Source: Flavobacteriales bacterium UBA1986 (GTDB lineage Bacteria > Bacteroidota > Bacteroidia > Flavobacteriales_G > Salibacteraceae). From it: a DNA stretch of 64,000 nucleotides. Of the stretch, positions 25,395-34,147 are shown one piece after another (position 1 is the first letter of the stretch; every line of letters begins with the position of its first letter). A program made the position numbers and the translations under genes. The DNA is taken from contig DDDG01000008.1 of assembly GCA_002336245.1 (NCBI GenBank), forward strand, positions 14,161 through 78,160, in the 5' to 3' direction. The notes beneath the pieces were generated by a model. The model ran no database searches and was not told the origin of the DNA. It worked only from the letters and a program-made list of their open reading frames with translations.

Positions 25395-28099
25395 TCGATG
25401 ACAATCTTTTTGACTTGAGACCCACTTTCGGTTTCCACCTCAATGAGGTAGGTGCCACTCGCCGACTTCGCAAAGTGAAGACTGCTTCCGGAAACCGAAA
25501 CATGTTGAACTGCTCGTCCTTGCAAATCAAAGACTTTGATGTCTAATATTTTCTCCTGGCTCTCAATTTCCACCAAACCTTTGCTCGGATTGGGCCAGAT
25601 TTTGACCTCAACAGTCGGCTCCAACTCATGTTTACCAGCAACAAGTTTACGGTCTGTAATGAAGGTGGTAAACACTCCTTTTCCATGAGTTCCTATGGCA
25701 AGAAAACCATCACTTGGACGGTAATCCATCATATCAACAATTGCATTTCCAATGACGTTGGGCGCTTCTTGCTCCCACACGGTTGAATCGCCCTGCAATT
25801 GATTGGTGGAGAAAAGCCCAACACTGGTTCCAACAAAGTATCTTCTTGAATCATCATACAAAGGCGCAATCAAACAAGAACGAACTGACGGCCCATCACC
25901 TAGAGCCAATCCTACTGGCGCCCCTGGCGCTTGCTCAGCTTCGAGATTTCCTGAGACCGCAGTCCAAGAATCACCTCCATTATCGGAATAATAAACACTT
26001 TGTGTTTTGTAGTTCGAATAGACCAGCATGAGCTTATCGGCATCTTCTGGATCGACCGAAATGTCGGAAGCATAACCTCCAAAAACGATGTTGTTGGTGA
26101 TGTCATCGCTTCCTAAGTTTCCATCATTGGCGTCTTCAACGCGAAAAACAGACTTATTGCTTGAACCCATGTAGAGAACATATTGAGGGTTGTCATACGA
26201 CGATTCTAATGTGGTTAGACTACCACGCCCAATGTTCCTAAATTCTTCCCAGCCATCATCCGTATCTTCTGTAGAGCTATCTAGGTCGAAGGCATTCAAA
26301 CTGTTGTGTCTCCAGATGTCATCCCCATCAGACAGGTACATGGTATATGGATCGTTCCTATCGAGAATGAAAGGATTCACGAATTGCCAAAATCCGGGCG
26401 ATTCCGGGTCAATTCGCGTGTAGCCGGTGCGATTACCGTCTTGACCCACCGACATTTTATAAATTCTAGCGTATTGAGAAGAGAAGTAAAAATCTTCGCC
26501 ATTTCCTACTGCACAGTAGGCGCCATCGCCCAAACTAGGCGTTGCCCATTCTGAGCTCGGATCGGCATCCCAACTCAAGAAGGTCCCATTGTCTTGCAAT
26601 CCACCGAAGACCAATTCACTTCCAGGCTGATCTCGATCAACTGCAATGGTGTAAAACTGCGTGGTCAAAAATCCTTTGTTTAAATCAGTCCACTCGTTGC
26701 TCGTATCTCGGATGTTGTTCATGCGGTATACACCACCATCATTTGCATTGTAAATCGTATCGGGATGATCGGGGTGAAAGAAAAACACATGCTGATCTGG
26801 GTGATGACCAACCCAACGGTAGTAGAAAGGAAGGTATCCATCGGGGCGATATCCACCTATTTGCCTGTAGTTGCTGTCTGAATTGAAACCATCGAAAGAC
26901 AGAAACAAGTTTGTTCCACCAACTGCAATCACATTGGAATCCTTGGGATGCACGGCAAGAACCATGTCGTAACTCCCTTGCGTTTTAAAGCAGGCCGCAA
27001 AGCTCGAGTCGAAAGGAAGGTTTAAGGATAAGTTTTCCCATTGACCACCTGCACCAGCACCATTTCCACTCAAATATGTATATCGAAAAAGGCTGTTCGT
27101 TTCCGAAGAATTGCTGTCGGCCTTTTGACCAAATCCAGGAGTGTCTCCGAGGAAGTAAACCTTATTGGGGTTTTGTGGATCGCTGTCCATAATGACCCGG
27201 TTTATATTGCTGGGAAAATCGGTAGCACCAATCCGTTGCCATGAAATTCCATCTTCAGACCTCCACAAGCCAGTTGAGTTTCCACCAGCGCTGAGACTCG
27301 CATACTTCACCCCATTCTCAGCAATTAATACATCCGTATAACGAGATGCGGAAGCCGTTGAACCTCCGCCCAATACTTGTTGCCAGTTAGAGCCGCCGTC
27401 GTCGCTTCTTTGGATGCTGCCGCGAACTGCCGCATATAGAACATCCGCTGTATCTACGCTGTGATCGATGGCTACATTCCAAATGAGATCCCAATTGTCT
27501 GTTTCTTCCGGAGTACCGCTGCTGGTTGAATCAAGCACGGTCCAAGTCTCCCCATTGTCCACAGACTTATAAATGCCTGTTCCGTTGAAGTATGCGCTGA
27601 AACTTTTGCTTGCAGAATTTCCGACTATTTCGCCGGAACCATAATACCAAATGTTCGACTTCCCCGGTCTTAGATCCTGAGTCAAACAAGAAACAGCAGG
27701 GTGGTCGTTCGGGTCTCCGACTTGCCGCCAACTCATTCCATTGTCGTCGGACTTCCACATTCCACCAGAAATGCCTCCAGCCAGTAAAATCTCTGTATTT
27801 GTATAATCGATGGCAAAGGCACGCGTGCGCCCTCCTACATTAAAAGGTCCTCTGTGCGTATATGTGTAACTCGATCTAGCCGACTCGTCCAGCTTTGGAA
27901 GTCCTTGCGCAAAAGCCAACTCTCGTTCATGCATGTGAAGCGGGATTTCCCCAGTTAGAGGATCCGCTAAGCGCATTTTCATCCACTCTTCTCTACCAAT
28001 CACTGAATCCTCAAGCTCTTCCGTATCTGCATGATTGCAAGAAATCACAACAGTTGTAAATGCAATTAGGGCTGCACTCAATAGTTTCATCTTCCTCAT
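25391..28099 (-). CDS. BNR/sortilin-type beta-propeller lipoprotein with T9SS sorting domain (paralogue)
   Basis: A 902-residue paralogue of the 22153-24894 protein and the first gene of the trio. The lipobox is VISC with Cys at residue 21. The conserved leader motif TGEIPLHMHERELAFAQGLP precedes propeller motifs GPFNVGGRTRAFAID, MWKSDDNGMSWRQVG, IYKSVDNGETWTVL, IQRSDDGGSNWQQV and VYYSDNGGDSWTAV. The C-terminal sorting domain has IWPNPSKGLVEI, DIKVFDLQGRAV and SASGTYLIEVET. An ATG three codons downstream (28090) is an equal start candidate. The combination of a lipobox and a T9SS sorting domain is noteworthy. The function is not known. Confidence 0.85.
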   Translation of the reverse strand: MRKMKLLSAALIAFTTVVISCNHADTEELEDSVIGREEWMKMRLADPLTGEIPLHMHERELAFAQGLPKLDESARSSYTYTHRGPFNVGGRTRAFAIDYTNTEILLAGGISGGMWKSDDNGMSWRQVGDPNDHPAVSCLTQDLRPGKSNIWYYGSGEIVGNSASKSFSAYFNGTGIYKSVDNGETWTVLDSTSSGTPEETDNWDLIWNVAIDHSVDTADVLYAAVRGSIQRSDDGGSNWQQVLGGGSTASASRYTDVLIAENGVKYASLSAGGNSTGLWRSEDGISWQRIGATDFPSNINRVIMDSDPQNPNKVYFLGDTPGFGQKADSNSSETNSLFRYTYLSGNGAGAGGQWENLSLNLPFDSSFAACFKTQGSYDMVLAVHPKDSNVIAVGGTNLFLSFDGFNSDSNYRQIGGYRPDGYLPFYYRWVGHHPDQHVFFFHPDHPDTIYNANDGGVYRMNNIRDTSNEWTDLNKGFLTTQFYTIAVDRDQPGSELVFGGLQDNGTFLSWDADPSSEWATPSLGDGAYCAVGNGEDFYFSSQYARIYKMSVGQDGNRTGYTRIDPESPGFWQFVNPFILDRNDPYTMYLSDGDDIWRHNSLNAFDLDSSTEDTDDGWEEFRNIGRGSLTTLESSYDNPQYVLYMGSSNKSVFRVEDANDGNLGSDDITNNIVFGGYASDISVDPEDADKLMLVYSNYKTQSVYYSDNGGDSWTAVSGNLEAEQAPGAPVGLALGDGPSVRSCLIAPLYDDSRRYFVGTSVGLFSTNQLQGDSTVWEQEAPNVIGNAIVDMMDYRPSDGFLAIGTHGKGVFTTFITDRKLVAGKHELEPTVEVKIWPNPSKGLVEIESQEKILDIKVFDLQGRAVQHVSVSGSSLHFAKSASGTYLIEVETESGSQVKKIVIE

Positions 28100-28324
28100 C
28101 CTATGGCTAATGTTAGGCTGTACATTTTAGTTCATTGAAGTTTGCAGGAGGTGGCAACAGAGTGGGCTAAAGTACGGATAATCCTATGGTCTTTTGTGCC
28201 CTAGGTGACCATTCACTCAGCCGGTAAAAAAATTTCAATGGTCGACCAAACCTTTCCAGCACATAAGGCGTTTATTATCCTGAAAGAGCATTAAAATTTT
28301 CATTTGTAGTAGTTAGTTGTTTAA
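28100..28324. other. Intergenic region between divergent propeller and icmF genes
   Basis: This 225-base stretch, with the terminator and leader that follow, separates two divergently transcribed units and so must hold both promoters. I see no open frame, tRNA or known riboswitch consensus in it; in particular no clear B12-box. A 10-bp perfect palindrome, TGGTCGACCA, lies at 28239-28248. A weak -7-like word, TTCATTTG, occurs at about 28299-28306 on the plus strand. Confidence 0.5.
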
Positions 28325-28353
28325 CCCTTCGCCTTTAGCGAGGGGTTTTTTTT
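28325..28353 (+). terminator. Terminator-like hairpin in the icmF leader
   Basis: An 8-bp stem, CCCTTCGC (28325-28332) with GCGAGGGG (28338-28345) and one G-U pair, closed by a 5-base loop and followed by eight T residues (28346-28353). It points along the plus strand and ends 43 bases before the icmF ATG. No plus-strand gene lies upstream for it to end, so it may be an attenuator or the end of a small RNA. Confidence 0.7.
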
Positions 28354-28396
28354 GCTTCATCTTCAAAAAAGTATTTTTGCTGCCCATTGGCATAAA

Positions 28397-31300
28397 ATGA
28401 AAGCAGTAGAAACATACACCCCCAAGCACAAAATTCGGATCATTACTGCGGCATCGCTGTTTGATGGGCACGATGCGGCCATCAATATCATGCGCCGGAT
28501 CATTCAGTCCACAGGGGTTGAAGTAATCCATTTAGGTCACGATCGCAGTGTTGAAGAGGTCGTCGATACTGCAATTCAAGAAGATGCCAACGCCATTGCG
28601 ATGACCTCCTACCAAGGCGGTCATATGGAGTATTTCAAGTACATGCATGACCTTCTTGCAGAAAGGGGGGCAGGACACATTAAAATTTTTGGTGGTGGTG
28701 GTGGTGTGATTCTACCTGAAGAAATTGAGGAGCTTCACGCACATGGAATAACACGCATATATTCGCCAGATGATGGGCGTGAGTTGGGCTTGCAAGGCAT
28801 GATCAATGACCTTGTGAAGCGCTCCGACTTCCCACTTGGCGACGAACTAAATGGTGCATACGAGAGAATTGAAGATCAGAATGATGGAGATTTAGCCCGC
28901 TTGATTTCTGCTGCAGAGAATTTTCCTGAAAACGCAAAAGACGTACTGAGTGAGATTAAAGTACGGGCCGAGAAATCAAAAACTCCGGTACTTGGAATCA
29001 CAGGAACTGGCGGAGCCGGAAAGTCGAGTTTAGTCGATGAATTGGTTCGACGCTTTCTTGTTGATTTTCCTGAAAAGCGCATGGCCATCGTTTCAGTAGA
29101 TCCGTCAAAAAGGAAAACTGGAGGTGCATTGTTGGGTGACCGAATTCGAATGAATGCCATTCGAAATTCACGCATTTATATGCGAAGTCTGGCGACAAGG
29201 CAGTCGAACCTAGCTTTGAGTAAGCATGTAGAGCAAGCCCTTGATGTCTTAAAAACCGCCGGATTCGATCTGATTATTTTAGAAACCTCAGGCATTGGTC
29301 AATCGGATACAGAAATCCTTGACCACAGCGATGCTTCCCTTTATGTAATGACTCCTGAATATGGAGCGGCAACGCAGCTCGAGAAAATTGATATGCTCGA
29401 TTTCGCGGACTTGATCGCTTTGAACAAGTTTGACAAACGTGGGGCTTTGGACGCCCTTCGGGATGTGAAAAAACAATACCAACGAAATCACAATTTGTGG
29501 GATAGTCCGGTAGATGAGATGCCTGTATTTGGAACCATCGCATCGCAGTTCAACGACCCTGGAACCAATAGCCTTTATAAAGCCATTGTAGACACCGTTG
29601 CCGACAGAACGGGAGCAGACTTGCACTCCACCTTCGAGATTTCAGACGAAATGTCGGAGAAAATTTACATCATCCCACCAAACAGAACTCGCTACCTAGC
29701 TGAGATTGCGGAAAGCCACAAAACCTACGAAGATTGGGTGTCGCAGCAAGTTGAGGTTGCCGATCGCTTGTATTCGTTGACGCGTTCAAAAGAGTATGTG
29801 GATGAGACCACAAAGGCTTCTCTTCAAAAAGCAATTGAAAAGGAAGAATTGGATTTCGACCCACACAACAAAAAACTTCTTGAAGAATGGCCCGCCAAAA
29901 AAGCAGCCTACAAACAAGACGAATACGTGTTTGAGGTACGAGGGAAAGAAATTAAATCTAAAACCTATTCTGAATCACTTTCACATTCTCGAATTCCACG
30001 AGTAGCCCTTCCCTCCTATCGTTCTTGGGGCGAAATTTTGAAATGGACTTTAAGAGAGAATGTACCTGGAGAGTTTCCTTTCACCGCTGGCTTATTCCCA
30101 TTCAAGCGGGAAGGAGAAGATCCCACCCGAATGTTTGCCGGAGAAGGCGGGCCAGAACGCACCAACCGACGCTTCCATTATGTCTCTTTGGACATGGCAG
30201 CAAAACGACTGTCTACTGCCTTTGATTCAGTTACACTTTACGGTCACGACCCAGATTATCGCCCAGACATTTATGGGAAAATTGGAAATGCTGGAGTTTC
30301 AATTTGCTGCTTAGACGACGCCAAAAAGCTCTATTCGGGCTTTAACCTTTGTGATCCAAAGACTTCTGTTTCCATGACCATCAATGGTCCTGCGCCAATG
30401 CTTTTAGCTTTCTTTATGAATGCGGCCGTCGACCAGCAATGTGAATTGTACATCAAGGAGCAAAAGATGGAGACTGAAGTGCAAAAACGCATCGACGCAC
30501 ACTTCAAAAAGATTGGCAGTACTCAACCAAAATATTCAGGAGATCTTCCCACAGGAAATGATGGTCTTGGACTCATGTTGTTGGGTTGTACAGGAGCCGA
30601 TGTTTTGGAGAAGGAAGTGTACGAAAGAATCAAAGCCGAAACGCTCAAGACTGTTCGGGGTACGGTTCAAGCCGACATTCTAAAAGAGGATCAAGCTCAA
30701 AATACCTGCATCTTCTCCACTGAGTTTGCCCTTAGGTTGATGGGAGATGTTCAGGAATATTTCATCGATCATGGAGTCCGAAATTTCTACAGCGTTTCGA
30801 TTTCTGGATATCACATTGCTGAAGCCGGAGCCAATCCGATCAGTCAGCTCGCCTTCACCCTTGCTAATGGTTTCACCTATGTAGAATACTACCTCAGCAG
30901 GGGAATGAAAATCAATGATTTTGGTCCGAACCTTTCCTTTTTCTTCTCAAACGGACTAGATCCTGAATATGCAGTGATCGGACGTACTGCTCGAAGAATA
31001 TGGGCGAAGGCCATGAAGAATAAATACGGTGCCGGATCAAGAAGTCAGATGTTGAAATACCACATCCAGACCTCTGGTAGGTCCCTGCACGCTCAGGAAA
31101 TTGACTTCAACGACATACGCACAACTCTTCAGGCTCTTTATGCCATCTACGACAACTGCAATTCTTTGCACACGAACGCCTACGACGAAGCCATCACAAC
31201 TCCCACAGAAGAGAGTGTCCGTCGCGCTATGGCCATTCAGTTGATCATCAATAAGGAGCTTGGGCTCAGCAAAAACGAGAACCCACTTCAAGGCTCTTTC

Positions 31301-31756
31301 ATTATTGATGAACTCACCGATTTGGTGGAAGAAGCTGTAATGCTGGAGTTTGAACGAATCACTGAACGAGGTGGTGTCCTCGGGGCTATGGAGACTATGT
31401 ACCAGAGGTCGAAAATTCAAGAGGAATCTCTTTATTATGAAACTCTTAAGCACAATGGGGACTTTCCCATCATTGGTGTAAATACCTTTCTTAGCTCCAA
31501 AGGCTCTCCAACTCTTGTCCCGCAAGAAGTAATTCGGGCAACCGAGAAAGAGAAAGAATCTCAGATTGCGACGCTGAAAGAATTGAACAAGCGCCACGAA
31601 GACAAAAGCAATGAGCATCTTCGTAAGGTTCAAACCGCCGCCATTCAAAATCAGAATATTTTTAATGAACTAATGGAGGCTTGTAAATACAGTTCTCTGG
31701 GACAGATTACCGAAGCTCTTTTTGAGGTCGGAGGTCAGTACCGGAGGAATATGTAA
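28397..31756 (+). CDS. icmF: Fused acyl-CoA mutase IcmF (B12 domain, G-protein chaperone, mutase)
   Basis: A 1119-residue fusion in IcmF order. Residues about 10-140 bind cobalamin (FDGHDAAINIM with the DxH motif; GGGGGVI). About 195-410 form a MeaB-type GTPase that protects and loads the cofactor (Walker A GTGGAGKSSL, DPSKRKTGGALLGDR, NKFDKRG). The rest is the mutase barrel, with FPFTAGLFPFKREGEDPTR and EGGPERTNRRFHYVS. The Phe-rich FPFTAG stretch fits isobutyryl-CoA mutase rather than methylmalonyl-CoA mutase. It interconverts isobutyryl- and n-butyryl-CoA, and members may act on related acyl-CoAs. The start is ATG 28397; a frame to 28352 would begin inside the terminator. It is followed closely by a PlsC-like gene. 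Confidence 0.94.
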   Translation: MKAVETYTPKHKIRIITAASLFDGHDAAINIMRRIIQSTGVEVIHLGHDRSVEEVVDTAIQEDANAIAMTSYQGGHMEYFKYMHDLLAERGAGHIKIFGGGGGVILPEEIEELHAHGITRIYSPDDGRELGLQGMINDLVKRSDFPLGDELNGAYERIEDQNDGDLARLISAAENFPENAKDVLSEIKVRAEKSKTPVLGITGTGGAGKSSLVDELVRRFLVDFPEKRMAIVSVDPSKRKTGGALLGDRIRMNAIRNSRIYMRSLATRQSNLALSKHVEQALDVLKTAGFDLIILETSGIGQSDTEILDHSDASLYVMTPEYGAATQLEKIDMLDFADLIALNKFDKRGALDALRDVKKQYQRNHNLWDSPVDEMPVFGTIASQFNDPGTNSLYKAIVDTVADRTGADLHSTFEISDEMSEKIYIIPPNRTRYLAEIAESHKTYEDWVSQQVEVADRLYSLTRSKEYVDETTKASLQKAIEKEELDFDPHNKKLLEEWPAKKAAYKQDEYVFEVRGKEIKSKTYSESLSHSRIPRVALPSYRSWGEILKWTLRENVPGEFPFTAGLFPFKREGEDPTRMFAGEGGPERTNRRFHYVSLDMAAKRLSTAFDSVTLYGHDPDYRPDIYGKIGNAGVSICCLDDAKKLYSGFNLCDPKTSVSMTINGPAPMLLAFFMNAAVDQQCELYIKEQKMETEVQKRIDAHFKKIGSTQPKYSGDLPTGNDGLGLMLLGCTGADVLEKEVYERIKAETLKTVRGTVQADILKEDQAQNTCIFSTEFALRLMGDVQEYFIDHGVRNFYSVSISGYHIAEAGANPISQLAFTLANGFTYVEYYLSRGMKINDFGPNLSFFFSNGLDPEYAVIGRTARRIWAKAMKNKYGAGSRSQMLKYHIQTSGRSLHAQEIDFNDIRTTLQALYAIYDNCNSLHTNAYDEAITTPTEESVRRAMAIQLIINKELGLSKNENPLQGSFIIDELTDLVEEAVMLEFERITERGGVLGAMETMYQRSKIQEESLYYETLKHNGDFPIIGVNTFLSSKGSPTLVPQEVIRATEKEKESQIATLKELNKRHEDKSNEHLRKVQTAAIQNQNIFNELMEACKYSSLGQITEALFEVGGQYRRNM

Positions 31757-31761
31757 GCTAA

Positions 31762-32535
31762 ATGCAACTATTCCGAAAAGACATATTTGGTAACTTTTAT
31801 TTGACCAAGAGGATCTTATATCTCCTGTTCGGATTTACGGCGCACTACCGTTTCAAAAAAATGAATAAGGCGGTATTGAACAACGTAGAACTCCTGGATC
31901 GACTTCCGAATCAGAACGTTCTATTTGTATCAAATCATCAAACATATTTTGCCGACGTTGCCTTTTTATTCCTCGTTTTCGCGAGTGCAAAATCAAAATT
32001 TTTTGATCGAATCGGGTCGTCCTTGGTTCTATTCACTCCAAGGTTGAACGCTTATTTTGTTGCTGCTCAGGAAACAATGAAGTCGGGCATCCTTCCAAAA
32101 ATATTCACTTATGCCGGTGGCATATTAATCAAACGAACCTGGCGTGAATCAGGTCAAGATGTAAAACGCCAAGTTGATATGCGCGACATCTCCAAAATTA
32201 ACGAAGGCCTTGCCGATGGTTGGGTAGTTACCTTTCCTCAAGGAACAACTACACCCTACGTTCAAGGACGTAAAGGAACTGCGCACATCATTAAAACCAA
32301 CCAACCCATCGTAGTTCCAGTTGTCATTAATGGCTTCAGAAGAGCCTTCGACAAAAAGGGCTTGTTGGTCAAGAAAAGAGGTGTGGAAATCAGTGTTACT
32401 TTTAAAGAACCACTCGTAATCGATTACGAAAAAAGTAGTCAAGAAATTCTAGATCAAGTCATGGTCTCCATTGAACAAACCGAAGACTTCAAACCCCCTA
32501 TGATTCGAAAAGAATCGAAAGAACCGGAGAATTAA
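31762..32535 (+). CDS. PlsC-like acyltransferase (1-acylglycerol-3-phosphate type)
   Basis: A 257-residue LPLAT-fold protein that starts five bases after icmF. The catalytic block is SNHQTYFADVAF (about residues 57-68): the usual HX4D is here H-Q-T-Y-F-A-D, one residue longer. The second block is FPQGTTTPYVQG (about 157-168) in place of FPEGTR, and IVVPVVINGF is the fourth block. These changes fit a subfamily rather than a dead enzyme, since all blocks keep their order. It would acylate lysophosphatidate or another lysolipid at the inner membrane; the substrate is inferred. No full membrane span is obvious, so it is probably peripheral. Confidence 0.8.
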   Translation: MQLFRKDIFGNFYLTKRILYLLFGFTAHYRFKKMNKAVLNNVELLDRLPNQNVLFVSNHQTYFADVAFLFLVFASAKSKFFDRIGSSLVLFTPRLNAYFVAAQETMKSGILPKIFTYAGGILIKRTWRESGQDVKRQVDMRDISKINEGLADGWVVTFPQGTTTPYVQGRKGTAHIIKTNQPIVVPVVINGFRRAFDKKGLLVKKRGVEISVTFKEPLVIDYEKSSQEILDQVMVSIEQTEDFKPPMIRKESKEPEN

Positions 32536-32693
32536 TTTGTGATTCAACAAACTTGAAAGCCTACTTCCACGTAACCATTTAGCGAAAGCCTGATGCATAT
32601 CACCCACCGATGGCAAAATCTTTCGACCTTTGCACCAAATGCTCAACTCTAGCGCGTTTTATACTACTGACCTTTAAAGACTCCTAATCAGAG

Positions 32694-34118
32694 ATGTCAT
32701 ACAGAAAGTTATCGACCAAAGAGAAAGCCTTATCCATCAACTTGGATAATTCGATTTACGGAGCCTTTTCCGAAATCGGTGCCGGGCAAGAGGTTGCCAA
32801 CAACTTTTTTCGAGTTGGTGGAGCAAGTGGAACCATCGCCATCAGCCTTTCGGCCTACGATAAAGAGATTTCAGACTCCATCTACGGAGGCCACGAGCGT
32901 TACGTCAGTGAACCGCGGCTCAATAAAATGCTCGACTTCGGTTATAAGGTGGTTCACAAGAAATTGATTTCTCGCAGGAAAACGGCCAAGTTTTTCAACT
33001 TCGCGAATACCGTTTCAACAATCAATTACCAGAAGACCAATTGGTCGCATGGTTGGTTGGGGCTTCGCTTTCAACTCAGACCTGAAAGTGAACCGAATGA
33101 GTGCATTCTTCACGTGAATCTAAACGACCATGAGGCTAGGCTTCAGCAGGAGGCTCTAGGGATTATGGGCGTGAACTTACTCTACGGTTGTCATTTTTAC
33201 CATCATGACCCTGAGTACTTATTGAACTCTCTCCTCGATGAACTCTCAAGGGAGCGCATTGAAATTAATATGTTCCGCTTGAGCGGGCCTGACTTCAAGC
33301 ACGTCGACAACCGATTGATGGCTTTGAAGCTCGTAAAAAACGGACTTACTGAAGCTGCACTGTTCGGACCAGATGGAGATGTTCTTCAACCATCCGAAGT
33401 GCTTTACAAGAAAAATATTCTTGTTCTTAGAGGTCGATTCCGTCCGCTAACACATGTCAATCTCGATATGTATGATCGCGGATTAGATCAATTTATCAAG
33501 TGTGAAGGAGTAGAAAAAGAAGACGTTCGAGCGATTTTTGAGCTCACCTTAAAAGATCTTACCAACGATGGGACCATCGACGAAAAGGATTTCTTAGATC
33601 GTGTGGACATCCTCTGTTCGATGGGACATACTGTGATGATTTCAAATTACGTGAAGTATTACAAGGTTTGTCATTACTTGAGTCAGTTCACGAAAACCAA
33701 AAAAATTGGGCTCATTTTGGGCATCTACAGCCTGCAGACCATTTTCGACGCGCGCTATTACGAGAATCTTCATGGAGGAATCTTGGAAGCCTTTGGATTA
33801 GGCTTTGGAGGCAATGTAAAAATCTTTGTCTACCCATCTCAAATTCCAATGTCGGACGAGTTGTACAACACTAAAAACTTCGAAGTTGATGAAGAGTATC
33901 GTGGCTTGTTGAAATACTTCGTCGACAATGATATGATTGTTGACATCGAAGATGTGAACACAGACAATCTTCACATCTACAGTGACAATGTGCTTTCGAT
34001 GATTCGCAATGGCCTTTCAGGATGGGAAGAATCCGTACCTAAGAAAGTAGCAAAAGCAATCAAAGAAAATCGATTGTTCGACTACAAGGCACCCGCCAAA
34101 GAAGTCGCTGACTCCTAG
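32694..34118 (+). CDS. Conserved protein of unknown function
   Basis: A 474-residue soluble protein without signal peptide or membrane segment. It starts MSYRKLSTKEKALSINLD, followed by AFSEIGAGQEVANNFFRVG and GASGTIAISLSAYDKEISD, a block that is strongly conserved in Bacteroidota and some Myxococcota homologues I recall. Later features are LHVNLNDHEARLQQEALG, LFGPDGDVLQPSEVLYKK, VLRGRFRPLTHVN and HTVMISNYVKYYKVC. Public annotations of such proteins vary and include names such as TonB-dependent receptor or nucleotide adenylyltransferase that do not fit the sequence; I would not use them. It is preceded by a 158-base gap and followed by the broken TPR gene 29 bases on. The function is unknown. 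Confidence 0.8.
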   Translation: MSYRKLSTKEKALSINLDNSIYGAFSEIGAGQEVANNFFRVGGASGTIAISLSAYDKEISDSIYGGHERYVSEPRLNKMLDFGYKVVHKKLISRRKTAKFFNFANTVSTINYQKTNWSHGWLGLRFQLRPESEPNECILHVNLNDHEARLQQEALGIMGVNLLYGCHFYHHDPEYLLNSLLDELSRERIEINMFRLSGPDFKHVDNRLMALKLVKNGLTEAALFGPDGDVLQPSEVLYKKNILVLRGRFRPLTHVNLDMYDRGLDQFIKCEGVEKEDVRAIFELTLKDLTNDGTIDEKDFLDRVDILCSMGHTVMISNYVKYYKVCHYLSQFTKTKKIGLILGIYSLQTIFDARYYENLHGGILEAFGLGFGGNVKIFVYPSQIPMSDELYNTKNFEVDEEYRGLLKYFVDNDMIVDIEDVNTDNLHIYSDNVLSMIRNGLSGWEESVPKKVAKAIKENRLFDYKAPAKEVADS

Positions 34119-34147
34119 CCATAGGAACTTTCACTTTTGAATTCGAT

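Noticed and set aside
28100..28396. Cobalamin riboswitch in front of the B12-dependent mutase
   Set aside because: I looked for a B12-box-like core and a long paired leader on the plus strand and found none; only the terminator-like hairpin is supported. A covariance search could overturn this.
31037..31648. 203-codon minus-strand frame within icmF
   Set aside because: It is antisense to the conserved mutase domain; the residues look like reverse-strand translation of common codons.
32449..32646. 65-codon minus-strand frame in the gap before the 32694 gene
   Set aside because: It partly overlaps the acyltransferase 3' end on the other strand and has no supporting features.
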